DNA of 64,000 bases from Rhizorhapis suberifaciens (GCF_014200045.1 NZ_JACHOV010000005.1:1-64000), one strand, 5' to 3'. Counted from the first letter of the stretch, positions 8,201-16,545 are shown. Numbers and translations: made by a program. The notes: generated by a model from the sequence alone, not told the origin.

Positions 8201-9192
8201 ATGACGATCAATAGCGGCGACAACTCGTCGCAGCCTAAAAGCGGAGCCGCGCGGAGCCTGTTCTTGGGTCTGGCCTTCGGAATGCTTTCTGCTCTTGGCC
8301 CCTTCGCGATCGACCTCTATCTGCCCGCCATGCCGACGATGGCGCGTGCAATGGGGGTGGATAGCGGCGCGGTGCAGCGGTCACTCTCCGCCTTTTTCCT
8401 CGGGCTCGCCATTGCACAAATTCCGCTCGGGTGGCTCGGCGACCGCTTTGGTCGACGCAAGCCCTTAATCGGGGGCCTTGCATTGTTCGCCGCTGCCTCG
8501 CTTGGCTGCGCTCTGGCACGCGATATTGACCAGTTGGTTGCCCTACGCTTCCTGCAAGGCATGGGGGCCTGCGCGGGCACGTCCAGCGTCCGAGCGATGA
8601 TCCGCGATAAGCACAGCGGCCATCATGCCGCGAGACTGATGGCCTTCACCTTTCTCATCATCGGCATTTCCCCAGTGCTTGCGCCACTCGCTGGCAGCTA
8701 CTTGCTCCGAGCGACCTCCTGGCAGGGCCTGTTCGTCATCTTGGCGAGCGCAGGGGTGACGGCGGTACTCGTGGTTACGCTGTTCCTCCCCGAAACGTTG
8801 CCGCCAGCGCGTCGCGTCGCGTCGCAATCAATTTTGCAGGCTTCCGCTTATCTTCTAGCAAAACCCACTTTCGTCGCTTGGGCCTTCGTTGCAGGCATGG
8901 CGACAACGATCCCCTTTGCCTTTGTCACCGCTGCACCCTTCCTCTTCTCCCAAGGCTATGGGTTGACGCCGCATCAATACAGCCTGCTCCTGGCGCTGAA
9001 CGCGATCGTCTCCATCGTCGCAACGCAGTTCGCGCCCTACCTGATGCGGCGGCTGGGCGTGCTGCGACTGGTGACAATTGTGGTGATTATCGCGACCGTG
9101 GCCACCGGCATCATCGCGCTCGCTGCGACCACGACCACGCATATGCCGCTCGCACTTTTGCAAGGCTATTCCATGCTGATCTTCGCTGTATC
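8201..9192 (+). pseudogene. Bcr/CflA-type MFS drug-efflux transporter, N-terminal part (split by IS66)
   Basis: The first 330 residues of a DHA1-family exporter are present: the SALGPFAIDLYLPAMP start typical of Bcr/CflA proteins, motif A GDRFGRRKP after helix 2, and about ten hydrophobic segments. At 9193 an IS66 element interrupts the codon series at FAV(S). The remaining 81 residues resume in the same frame right after the second copy of the target duplication at 11,720. Precise excision of the element plus one duplicate would restore about 411 codons, a normal length, so the gene was intact until the insertion. Original role: export of a drug or toxic metabolite across the inner membrane. 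Confidence 0.85.
9185..9192. repeat. Left copy of the IS66 target-site duplication (GCTGTATC)
   Basis: An 8-bp direct repeat identical to 11,720-11,727, exactly bordering the element ends. IS66-family elements characteristically make 8-bp duplications. Confidence 0.9.
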
Positions 9193-9226
9193 GTAAGCAT
9201 ACGCCGAGGACCGCGGCGAAGATGGA

Positions 9227-10912
9227 TCAGGCGGCGAGAGCGACCTGAGCGGCCCGCCAGTTCCACGGGAGCAACTCGTCGAGATGACTGACGGTATGGT
9301 CAGCGATGCGGGCGAGGACATCGGCGAGCCATGCCTGGGGATCGACGTCGTTGAGGCGACAGGTTTGGATCAGCGAATAAGCGACCGCCGCTCGCTGACC
9401 ACCTCGGTCGGAGCCGCAGAATAGCCACGACTTGCGCCCAAGGGGCACACAGCGCAGCGACCGTTCGGCGGCGTTGTTGGAGAGGCAGACCCTGCCGTCA
9501 TCGAGGAAGCGGGTGAACGCGTCCCAGCGGCGCAGCATGTAGTTGATGGCCTTGGCGAGATCGTGGTTGCGCGAGATCCGGGCGAGCTGCGCGTTCAGCC
9601 AGGCGTGGAGCTCGGCCATCAGCGGGGCGCTCAGATCCTGCCGCGCGGCGAACCGCTCGGCCGCGCTCTTCCCATTGATGCCGCGCTCGATGTCGAACAG
9701 GGCGTCCAGCTTCTGCACCGCCTCGAGTGCGATAGGGTAGATGATCCCGGCTTTCTCGCCGCGGCTCTTCTTGCGCGCCGCGCCTTCGACGTCGGCGAGT
9801 TCGAAAAACTTCCGGCGCGCGTGGGCGAAGCATCCCGCTTCCAGGATGGACCCGGCCAGGCGATCGGGAGCATAGAGCTCGCCGTACCCGGCATAGGCGT
9901 CCGCCTGCAGGATCCCTGACCAGGATGCGAGGTGCGCCTGCGGATGTTCGCCGCGGCGGTCGCGTGAGTAGTAGAACACCACGGCTGGTGGATCGGCGCC
10001 GCCGAATGGACGGTCATCCCGGACGTAATCCCATAATCGGGCGGTATCGGTCTTGCCCTTGGCCATGACCGGCACGGTGGTGTCGTCGCCGTGCAATCGC
10101 TCGGCGGCAAAGACATGGGCCTCGATCAGCCGGAAGACAGGCATCAGCGCGAAAGCAGCCGCGCCAACCTGATCGGCGAGCGTCGATACGCTCAGCGGCA
10201 CACCTTCACGGGCAAACCGGTCGGCCTGGCGGTTGAGAGGCTGGTTCTGGCCGTACTTCTCGAACAACAGCATGGCGAGAAAGCTGGGGCCTGCCCATCC
10301 GCGCGGCACGACGTGGAAGGGTGCTGGCGGTTGCGTGATCTTCTCGCAATCCCGGCAGGCGAACTTCTCGCGGACGGTCTGGATGACCTTCCACTGGCGC
10401 GGGATCACTTCCAGCGTCTCGGTGATATCCTCGCCTAGCTTCGACAGCTTGGCGCCGCCGCAAGCCGGGCACGAACAGGGCGATGGCACGACAACGCGCT
10501 CACGCGGCAGGTGCTCGGGAAAGGGCTTCCTCACCGGGGCCTTGCGCTCGAAGCTGCGAACGCTGGCGGTCTTCTCGGCGGCGGCCTCAGCGACAAGGGC
10601 GTCTTCGCTGGCGTCGGCTTCGAGCTCCTCGAGCTGCAGCTCCATCTGGTCGAGAAGGCGGCGGGTGCGTTCGGCGCTGGCGCCGTATTGCTCGCGCTTC
10701 AGCTTGGCGATCTGCAGCTTCAAATGAGCGATTAGCGCTGCGGTGGCACTCTCGCGGGCATTGGCATTGGCCAGCCTCGCTTCGGCTTCGTCGGCTCGCA
10801 AAACGGCTGCTGCAGCGAACGCCAGCAGCGCTTCCATATCGTTCGGCAGGGCAGAAATGGCGGTGACCACGAGGCTGAGTGAATCACTTGTCGCTCCTTC
10901 CCGCAAGACCAA
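9227..10912 (-). CDS. tnpC: IS66 family transposase (TnpC)
   Basis: Up to 561 residues, the DDE transposase of the IS66 element. An N-terminal coiled coil of Ala, Glu and Leu (about residues 25-110) is followed by the IS66 zinc-binding region (SCPACGG and CRDCEK near 185-230), then the catalytic core with HGDDTTVPV, LQADAYAGYGELY and the late LSNNAAERSLR motif. The last stretch, SLIQTCRLNDVDPQAWLADVL, is the family's C-terminal signature. The start could be as late as the Met at about 10,838, because the first 25 residues are poorly conserved. It follows tnpB closely and is needed for transposition. Confidence 0.93.
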   Translation of the reverse strand: MVLREGATSDSLSLVVTAISALPNDMEALLAFAAAAVLRADEAEARLANANARESATAALIAHLKLQIAKLKREQYGASAERTRRLLDQMELQLEELEADASEDALVAEAAAEKTASVRSFERKAPVRKPFPEHLPRERVVVPSPCSCPACGGAKLSKLGEDITETLEVIPRQWKVIQTVREKFACRDCEKITQPPAPFHVVPRGWAGPSFLAMLLFEKYGQNQPLNRQADRFAREGVPLSVSTLADQVGAAAFALMPVFRLIEAHVFAAERLHGDDTTVPVMAKGKTDTARLWDYVRDDRPFGGADPPAVVFYYSRDRRGEHPQAHLASWSGILQADAYAGYGELYAPDRLAGSILEAGCFAHARRKFFELADVEGAARKKSRGEKAGIIYPIALEAVQKLDALFDIERGINGKSAAERFAARQDLSAPLMAELHAWLNAQLARISRNHDLAKAINYMLRRWDAFTRFLDDGRVCLSNNAAERSLRCVPLGRKSWLFCGSDRGGQRAAVAYSLIQTCRLNDVDPQAWLADVLARIADHTVSHLDELLPWNWRAAQVALAA

Positions 10913-10930
10913 AATGCGGGGGCGAACAGT

Positions 10931-11272
10931 CTATCCGGCGCTCTGGGGACGCCAGCTATATTGGGGATTACGCCAGTCGATGCCCTCGAGAAGGCAGGCC
11001 AGTTGTGATGCCGTCAGCGCCACGATCCCGTCGGTCGCCGAGGGCCAGATGAATCGGCCCTTCTCGAGCCTCTTGGCATAAAGCGACATCCCGATCCCGT
11101 CGTGCCAGACGATCTTCACCAGCGATCCGGCGCGGCCGCGGAAGACGTACAGGTCGCCGGCGAAGGGATCGCGGCGCAGCGCTTGCTGCACGATCAGCGC
11201 CAGGCCCTGCATGCCTTTGCGCATATCGGTGTGACCCATGGCGATCCATACCCGCGCGCCCGGTGGGATCAC
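10931..11272 (-). CDS. tnpB: IS66 accessory protein TnpB
   Basis: 113 residues from GTG 11,272. The sequence GARVWIAMGHTDMRKGMQGLA, then DPFAGDLYVFRGR and LYAKRLEKGRF, is diagnostic of IS66 Orf2/TnpB. The GTG start overlaps the tnpA stop by four bases (GTGA), so the two are translationally coupled. The biochemical role of TnpB is not established, but IS66 elements need it for efficient transposition. Confidence 0.92.
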   Translation of the reverse strand: MIPPGARVWIAMGHTDMRKGMQGLALIVQQALRRDPFAGDLYVFRGRAGSLVKIVWHDGIGMSLYAKRLEKGRFIWPSATDGIVALTASQLACLLEGIDWRNPQYSWRPQSAG

Positions 11273-11634
11273 CGCAGCGCCTTCAACGCCGCTGTTGCCA
11301 GCGCCGGCGATGCTGATGGAAAGATGGTGATGCGACGGCCGCGCGGCAGATCGATGACGATGGCTGCGCTCGAGCCCAACAATGGGGTATCTCCGCCATT
11401 GATCACCACGGCCTCGGCGAAACCAGGGCCATGCCCGTCGTCGGGTGCAGGTGGCGCATCCACCGCGAGCTTGCTGCGCCAAGTGTACAACTGCCCCGTC
11501 GAAATCTCGTGCCGCCGCGCCACCTCGGTAGGGCAAGCACCGGGCGCGAAGGCCTCCGCCAGGATCTGGAGCCGCTGCTCGTCACTCCACCGCCGGCGGC
11601 GCTCAGGTCCTGAAAACACCGTGATCTGGCCCAC
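11269..11634 (-). CDS. tnpA: IS66 accessory protein TnpA (HTH)
   Basis: 121 residues. The N-terminal half contains a helix-turn-helix of the IS66 OrfA/IS3 OrfA type (RRRRWSDEQRLQILAEAFAPG, then VARRHEISTGQLYTWR at about residues 39-54). The C-terminal half is hydrophobic and short, as usual in TnpA. It is the first gene of the element's operon and overlaps tnpB by four bases. It probably binds the element's DNA. Confidence 0.9.
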   Translation of the reverse strand: MGQITVFSGPERRRRWSDEQRLQILAEAFAPGACPTEVARRHEISTGQLYTWRSKLAVDAPPAPDDGHGPGFAEAVVINGGDTPLLGSSAAIVIDLPRGRRITIFPSASPALATAALKALR

Positions 11635-11719
11635 CTACCGCTCCTATGTGCGCTCGTACGAGCTCTCTTAAGAGCGGGCCTTCACCTGCACGACAAGGCG
11701 GCCGCCGCCGGATGGATAC

Positions 11720-11727
11720 GCTGTATC
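11720..11727. repeat. Right copy of the IS66 target-site duplication (GCTGTATC)
   Basis: Identical to 9185-9192; it forms the first codons of the resumed efflux reading frame (GCT GTA TCT). Confidence 0.9.
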
Positions 11728-11971
11728 TGGACTGATGTTGACACCATCTGCCATCTCGGCGCTCGACGCATCCGAGCAGGGTGCCGGCGCCGCCGCTGGT
11801 CTGCTCGGCACCCTGCAGCTTGGGGTGACAGCAGCCGGGAGCGTCGCGGTTTCGCTTTTCCCCTCCTTCACGATGACACCCCTCATCAGCATATTGGGCG
11901 CGGGATTCATTTTGGTCTTGGCGACGATGGCCATGCTACGCCTGAGCGAGACAGTTGAGAACGCAGGTTAA
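11728..11971 (+). pseudogene. C-terminal part of the IS66-interrupted Bcr/CflA efflux gene
   Basis: In frame with the fragment at 8201-9192 once the IS66 element and one target duplicate are removed. It encodes SGLMLTPSAISALDASEQGAG followed by AAAGLLGTLQLGV, the last two transmembrane segments, and a short tail ending ETVENAG. These residues match the end of Bcr/CflA exporters. An internal ATG at 11,735 could start translation, but an 80-residue product would not transport. The stop codon overlaps the convergent marR-type gene by four bases. Confidence 0.85.
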
Positions 11972-12513
11972 TCCTCAGGGGGTCTTGTGCGATCCAGGAA
12001 CAGCGAAACCCCAGCGTCATCGCGCGCTTCGAGCGTGTCGATCAGTTTGCTAAGCATGGCATTCAGATTTGTGATCTCCGCGGGCTTCAAAGCAGAGACA
12101 AGATAGTCCGCTACCGAATCCGTTTGGGGACGCATCGCCTTGTACAAGCGCTCGCCTTCCGCGGTCAGGCTCAGTGTCTTGCGTCGCCGGTTCGCCTCGT
12201 CCCTATCCACAGAGATGCGACCATGCTTTTGCAACGTTGCAACGGCCCTTGAAACGCTCATCGGATTTACCCCGGTCAGCTCCACTAACTCATGGCTCGC
12301 AGTATGAGGAAAGCGTCCAATGAGCATTAGCAGGCGAAACTCGTTGAGGCTGATCTTGTGCCGATGTTCCAGATAGGTCGCGAATGGCGCCATCAGCTTG
12401 TTAGCAAGCTTCAGAACGCCATGCAGCGCGACGGACGAAGGGCTTTCGCGCGTTTGCGGGGTTGGCGGGTCATCCACCGCGGCTACTGCTGTACGGGCGA
12501 TATTCTTGGACAT
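11968..12513 (-). CDS. MarR family winged-helix transcriptional regulator
   Basis: About 181 residues from ATG 12,513; an upstream ATG at 12,549 is less likely. The central region has the MarR fold: ISLNEFRLLMLIGRF, the recognition helix region VNPMSVSRAVATLQKHG, and the wing DRDEANRRRKTLSLTAEGERL. MarR dimers bind palindromes and respond to aromatic or phenolic ligands, which fits this neighbourhood. The gene is convergent with the split efflux gene. It is the only dedicated regulator seen in the catabolic patch, so it is a candidate for binding the TAACGATCGTTA-type sites; that link is inference. Confidence 0.88.
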   Translation of the reverse strand: MSKNIARTAVAAVDDPPTPQTRESPSSVALHGVLKLANKLMAPFATYLEHRHKISLNEFRLLMLIGRFPHTASHELVELTGVNPMSVSRAVATLQKHGRISVDRDEANRRRKTLSLTAEGERLYKAMRPQTDSVADYLVSALKPAEITNLNAMLSKLIDTLEARDDAGVSLFLDRTRPPED

Positions 12514-12654
12514 ATTTTCGCCTAACACATCTGGGTGCCAGTGAGTCAAGCACCGGCCATCACGCTATTACACGATCAGCGCTCGTGAATTTTCCATCCG
12601 CAAGACGCTAGTGAATATATCACCACATCTGCTGCACCTCGCTCTTCACAATGG

Positions 12655-12949
12655 TAACGAATTACTCCAGCCCTTCCGCTTTGAGCATGTTAGCCATCGG
12701 GTCGCGCAACTTCTACCTCGATGAGGGCTCGAGCGCGACTAGCTTGTCGCCGGTCGTGAAATTTTCGATGATGACGCGATCCCGTCATCGCCGTGGGGAA
12801 ATCCGTAGGATCGCTTGACGCCTCCCGAGCGCTCAAATCGATCGTGAACAATGTCATCCGCGCGCGCCGCGCATAATATCTTGAATACCGTCATAATCCC
12901 GATCGTTGAACGCCCGTGCGTAACGCTCATAATCCGCCTGCTCCATCAT
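12655..12949 (-). pseudogene. Degraded SnoaL/NTF2-like gene
   Basis: From ATG 12,949 the minus strand begins MMEQADYERYARAFNDRDYD and then GIQDIMRGARG before a stop. A second frame gives DDIVHDRFERSG and later another gives VIIENFTTGDKLVALE, a characteristic internal strand of SnoaL-like proteins. At least two frameshifts and a stop separate these pieces, so the gene is dead. It faces away from the palindromic operator at 12,987, as a once-regulated gene would. Confidence 0.55.
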
Positions 12950-12986
12950 CCTTCCCCCGCTCGTTTTTGGTCCTTGCATAAGTCAT

Positions 12987-12998
12987 TAACGATCGTTA
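12987..12998. promoter_or_regulatory. Candidate operator, perfect palindrome TAACGATCGTTA
   Basis: A perfect 12-bp palindrome between two divergent SnoaL-like remnants (starts at 12,949 and 13,047). Related sites occur at 7,596 (11/12 match) and 5,155 (10/12), each in a promoter position. This is the best-preserved member and the likely consensus. Confidence 0.45.
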
Positions 12999-13046
12999 CT
13001 ATTAATGAACGAGCCCGCCAGGACGAGCGGTAAGAGGGACTGAAAA

Positions 13047-13326
13047 GTGAGCAGAACGCCGCGCGGAGAGCGCACGCTGAAGTTGGCCAAGGACATGTTC
13101 AAGCATGTGCTGGCTCCTTTCGATGCCAACGCCGCAGATCGCTGCATCACTCCCGATTATACCAGCACAACCAGCGCGTCGATAACGGGCTGGAACCGCT
13201 CAATACGCTTCTGCGGAAGGTTCCGGTCCAAAGCCCCGCTGCAGCGCACGACGTCAAATGCGCCTTTGGCAATGGCGGCCATGTGATTGTCCATTATCAA
13301 GTCCGCCGGTGGCCATGTCAGACGTT
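13047..13326 (+). pseudogene. SnoaL/NTF2-like gene, frameshifted and probably truncated
   Basis: It starts at GTG 13,047 and reads LKLAKDMFKHVLAPFDANAA then DRCITPDY. The family sequence then continues one frame over: QHNQRVDNGLEPLNTLLRKVP and GNGGHVIVHYQVRRW, a typical SnoaL_2-like layout with the YIQH-type strand. A single-base loss near 13,158 explains the shift. The end of the domain is missing; the frame runs into the leader of the following SDR gene. It is the third member of this superfamily in the patch. Confidence 0.55.
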
Positions 13327-13394
13327 AAGCAGGATCTACCTGCAGGACGCCCCAACCCCCACTCGCAATTTTAGCGCCAGACGGGAGAAGGCAT

Positions 13395-14144
13395 ATGCGT
13401 TTTAAAGACAAGGTCATACTCGTCATTGGCGGCAATAGCGGAATAGGGTTGGCCAGCGCACAAGCCTTTGCGGCGGAGGGCGGCATCGTCCACCTCACAG
13501 GGCGAGACCCAACGACGATCGAAAGCGCTGTCACCAGCATTCCCGGAGCCTCGGGCTACCGCTCGGATGTTTCCGATCTGGACAGTCTCGAGCCCGTGCT
13601 TGCCTCCATCAGGGCCCAGCATGGGCGGTTGGATGTGCTTTTCGCCAATGCGGGCGTTGGCGGCTTTGCGTCGGTGCGCGACATCACACCGCGAGATTGG
13701 GACGAGGTTCATAATATCAATTTGCGCGGCTGCATCTTCGCGATCCAGAAGGCGCTGCCGTTGATGGGCGTCGGCGGATCGATCGTGGTGACCGGATCGA
13801 TCGGTGCGCACGCATTCGTGCCCGGCAACACGACCTATGCTGCCGCCAAGGGTGGTCTCGCTGCTGCACTAAAGGTGATCGCGGGGGAGTTGGTGAGTGA
13901 GGGCATCCGTGTCAACCTCGTAAGCCCCGGCCCCATCGAAACGCCATTGCTATATCGCAATCCCGGCCTGACCGGCCATGCGGTCGACAGGCTGCGAGAA
14001 GCGATGATCGACGCGACACCGATGGGCCGCATGGGCAGGCCCGAAGAGGTGGCCCGCGCTGTACTCTTTTTCGCGTCAGAAGATGCAAGCTTCATTACTG
14101 CCGCCAATCTCTTCGTCGACGGCGGTACGCTCGAACTAAGTTGA
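13395..14144 (+). CDS. SDR family NAD(P)-dependent oxidoreductase
   Basis: 249 residues with a complete SDR set: GGNSGIG at 12-18, NAG at 85-87, Ser135 (VVTGSIGA), Tyr148 and Lys152, and the C-terminal FVDGG typical of FabG-like enzymes. TGR after the second strand suggests a preference for NADP(H). A GGGAGAAGG ribosome site precedes ATG 13,395. A DUF3237 gene fragment follows after 14 nt, repeating the DUF3237/SDR pairing at 1433-2770. Probably a catabolic alcohol dehydrogenase or ketoreductase; the substrate is unknown. Confidence 0.9.
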   Translation: MRFKDKVILVIGGNSGIGLASAQAFAAEGGIVHLTGRDPTTIESAVTSIPGASGYRSDVSDLDSLEPVLASIRAQHGRLDVLFANAGVGGFASVRDITPRDWDEVHNINLRGCIFAIQKALPLMGVGGSIVVTGSIGAHAFVPGNTTYAAAKGGLAAALKVIAGELVSEGIRVNLVSPGPIETPLLYRNPGLTGHAVDRLREAMIDATPMGRMGRPEEVARAVLFFASEDASFITAANLFVDGGTLELS

Positions 14145-14158
14145 GAGGACGAAACGGA

Positions 14159-14273
14159 ATGGACAGCGTTTTTTCGACGATCGACAACCCCAAGCTGGAA
14201 TTCGCGATGGAGGTGCGTCTGCGGTTCCCGCGCGTGCAAACCATTGCGAACAGCCCCTGGGGCGGCACCCACC
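14159..14273 (+). pseudogene. Truncated DUF3237 gene (5' end only)
   Basis: ATG 14,159 follows GAGGACGAAACGGA. The reading frame begins MDSVFSTIDNPKLEFAMEVR and LRFPRVQ, closely parallel to the intact DUF3237 protein at 1433 (ALEVRLRF). Similarity ends within about 35 residues, near 14,262-14,273, and the frame then runs into the opposite-strand methyltransferase/helicase gene before stopping at 14,296. Some three quarters of the gene is missing, so this is a recombination breakpoint. Confidence 0.7.
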
Positions 14274-15653
14274 ATGTGCCTCGCCCGCATAGATGACGGA
14301 TTCGACTTGGGCATCGGACAATATGCCGAGCGTCACGAGTTGCGGCGGCAGATGCGGCCGGTAGGAGGGCTTGGGCGGCGCGACCGAAGCCATCGCCGCG
14401 GACTGGACCAAGGGTGTCGGATGCGCACTCGCACCGGGGATCGCGATCGACTGGAGTGCATAGGGTTCATAGATGCTGTCCCCCAGGCGTTCCGCAGGCG
14501 GCGTCCAGTCGACGATGTCATAGGCCAGCTCGACCGGTTCCGGCTCGAAGGTCGAAGGCACGGAGGCGGTTGAGGCGGCGCGGATTCTGGTCCGGGCTGC
14601 CTTGACCGGCAGGGCCGCGACTGGTGACGGTGTGGTGGGCGAGCGCGGCGGAACCTGGGCCTGGACCCAGGCGAGCAAGGTCGCGGTGTCGGGCGCGACG
14701 CCAGCGCTTTCAGGAAACTGACTGGGATCTTCGGCCGGCAGCTTGTCGATAACGGTCAGGCGGGTGTCGATCGTCGTGCCATGTTTCGCATAGACTTTGC
14801 CGTCGATGGCAGCAGTGAACAGGATGCGCCCCGTCTCCTGCAACCGCGCGAAGGCGTCGCGCCAGACCGGCGCATCGGGCGCGCAGCTTGCTCCGGTGAT
14901 CGCCACCAGACGGCCGCCCGGTTCCAGACGCGCCAGCGCTGAGGCGATGTGGCGCAGCGCCGCGTCCTTCATGGTGCGCTCGACATGCGCCACCGCCGAG
15001 AAGGGCGGGTTTATTAGCACGACGCTCGGGCGGACGGCGGATGGCAGCCGATCGTCGATCGAGGCCGCATCATGGCCCGAGACCGGCACATCCGGAAACA
15101 GTAGCCGCAGCAAGTCCGCGCGGGTCTCGCCCAGTTCGTTGAGCGTGAGCCCTGCCCGCGCCAGCATGGCATGGACGGCGAGCATGCCGGTGCCGGCGGA
15201 CGGCTCGAGCACATGATCGCCAGGGCTGATTGAAGCCGCCACGGCCGCGACAAAGGCAAGTCCGGGCGGCGTCGAGAATTGCTGCAGAGCCTGGGAGGTT
15301 TCCGAGCGGCGGGTGTGCGTGGGCATCAAGGCAGCGATGCGCTCGATCAGCGCCAGCGCGTTCAGCGCCGCGCGGCCGACAATCGCCTGACCATAACGGC
15401 GCAGGAACAAGATTTCGGCGGCCTCGCAGGCGTCATAGGCGCTTTTCCAGTCCCAGGCACCCTCGGAATCGCTCGCGCCAAAAGCTTCAGTCATTGCCGC
15501 GCGGATCTGCACCGCATCGATGGCACACCCGGCCTCGATCGCCGGCAGAAGGCTGCGCGCGGCGGTCAGCAGGGCATCCGCCCGCTCCGCAAAGCCGGAC
15601 GCAGCAGCAAGAGGCGCGGCGCAAAGCGCCGCGTCGGACAGGATATGGGTCAT
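14274..15653 (-). pseudogene. Methyltransferase/'strawberry notch'-type helicase gene, C-terminal part lost
   Basis: 460 native residues remain; the open frame runs on to 14,136 through foreign sequence. An N-terminal helical domain is followed by an adenine-type DNA methyltransferase fold with motif I EPSAGTGML (150-158) and the catalytic NPPF motif (215-218). A Pro/Ala-rich linker leads to YRPHLPPQLVTLGILSDAQV and YAGEAH, the entry of the SNO-type DEAD-like ATPase domain found in large plasmid and ICE proteins. The Walker A region and everything beyond are missing. The methyltransferase half might still fold. The family usually exceeds 1,000 residues and is carried on conjugative elements of sphingomonads and rhizobia. 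Confidence 0.7.
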
Positions 15654-15824
15654 GAGTGAAGGTCTCCGGGAGAGCGGGAACAGGTGAAACCCGCCGGGTG
15701 CTCTCCCTCTTGAGGGCCCGGCCGGGTTCCCCCGTACCGGTCAGGACTCTTCCTCTCACGCCGCTGGCGCGAATGATCGCTCAGACAGCCAGATTGCCGC
15801 ACGATTCACAGCACTACGGCGCGC
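15654..15824. other. Leader and intergenic region of the methyltransferase/helicase gene
   Basis: On the minus strand AGAGGGAGAG (15,710-15,701) and a GGAGACC ribosome-site region lie upstream of the ATG at 15,653. Both are shared with the leader of the ardC-like gene (22,587-22,656). The double hairpin of the other two leaders is not clearly present here. The rest shows no gene. Confidence 0.4.
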
Positions 15825-16040
15825 TCAAGCGGGTGGAGTATAGGCTTCGTAGGGGTTGCCGGGGGCAAGATGACCGAACGGCGTCATCACATAGTCGCCT
15901 TGATCGCGGCCAACGGCGCAGATTACGTAGCGGGTCTCGCCGCTTTCCACCTCCGTGCATTCCATCAGCGCCAGATCGCCCGCCTTGGCAGCCTTCACCA
16001 GCGTATCGAAGTTGGTGCGGGCATAATCAGGGATAGCCAT
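15825..16040 (-). CDS. DUF6117-like small protein
   Basis: 71 residues beginning MAIPDYARTNFDTLVKAAK, with LALMECTEVESGETRYVICAV and ending MTPFGHLAPGNPYEAY. I recognise this as the small DUF6117-type protein common on sphingomonad plasmids. Its function is unknown. Its ATG overlaps the end of the upstream gene by 14 nt, so the two are translated from one message. There is no signal peptide or membrane segment. Confidence 0.75.
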   Translation of the reverse strand: MAIPDYARTNFDTLVKAAKAGDLALMECTEVESGETRYVICAVGRDQGDYVMTPFGHLAPGNPYEAYTPPA

Positions 16041-16545
16041 AACCGATCTCCCCGTTGGCCTGAGCTTCCTTGTAGAAGCGGTCGAACAGCGTGTTGGTCG
16101 ATTCCGAACGGATGGTCTCGGCAGTGATCAGCATGGCGAGCCCGCCGAAGCCATCTGATCGCATCTTCGAACAAGTGAAGGCCATGGTCACGGTCAGATG
16201 GTCGAGGTCTGGCGAGCGGCGTACGATGTCCTGCAGCACGTCGGCCCAGAGATCTCCACACATGTCGAGTTCGATGTCATCCTCGCCGAGAATCGCATCG
16301 GGCTGCTCTTCGAGCAGCTTTTGCGCAAGACGGCTGGTGTCGGGCTTGGCCGCATCGAGGGCTGCCCGGACGTCGCCAACGGGCATGAAGATAAGGTCGT
16401 TGGCACCGTCCTCGCTGTAGTAATAGGCAGTCTCGTCAGCGATTTCCTCATCGAACACCTGGGCGAGGAACAGGCGTTCGATCGGCAGCATGGCGCTGAG
16501 CGGAATAAATGGTTCGACCACGGTCGGAGTGTAATAGTCGGCCAT
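16027..16545 (-). CDS. Conserved hypothetical protein of plasmid/ICE modules
   Basis: 172 residues, acidic, starting MADYYTPTVVEPFIPLSAML. Asp/Glu-rich stretches (ILGEDDIELDMCGDLWADVL) alternate with hydrophobic segments. I recognise no catalytic motif or named domain. It is the likely first gene of a two-gene unit with the DUF6117-like gene, which it overlaps by 14 nt. Its place among ParB-like, DUF and ArdC genes indicates a maintenance or establishment role on a mobile element, which is inference. Confidence 0.7.
   Translation of the reverse strand: MADYYTPTVVEPFIPLSAMLPIERLFLAQVFDEEIADETAYYYSEDGANDLIFMPVGDVRAALDAAKPDTSRLAQKLLEEQPDAILGEDDIELDMCGDLWADVLQDIVRRSPDLDHLTVTMAFTCSKMRSDGFGGLAMLITAETIRSESTNTLFDRFYKEAQANGEIGYGYP

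Larger units (their letters stand above)
9193..11719. mobile_element. Complete IS66-family insertion sequence, 2,527 bp
   Basis: The element carries the three IS66 genes tnpA, tnpB and tnpC on the minus strand. Its ends are imperfect inverted repeats: GTAAGCATACGCCG at the left, and GTATCCATCCGGCG at the right end when read inward. It is flanked by the 8-bp duplication GCTGTATC. It interrupts a Bcr/CflA efflux gene. All three genes have full-length reading frames, and the perfect duplication indicates a fairly recent, possibly still active insertion. Confidence 0.93.

Noticed and set aside
9497-11249. Several additional open frames within the IS66 element
   Set aside because: They overlap tnpC and tnpB in other frames and have Arg/Ala-rich shadow composition.
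12655-12664. TAACGAATTA as a further operator
   Set aside because: It is a weak half-match at the far end of a pseudogene rather than in a promoter position.
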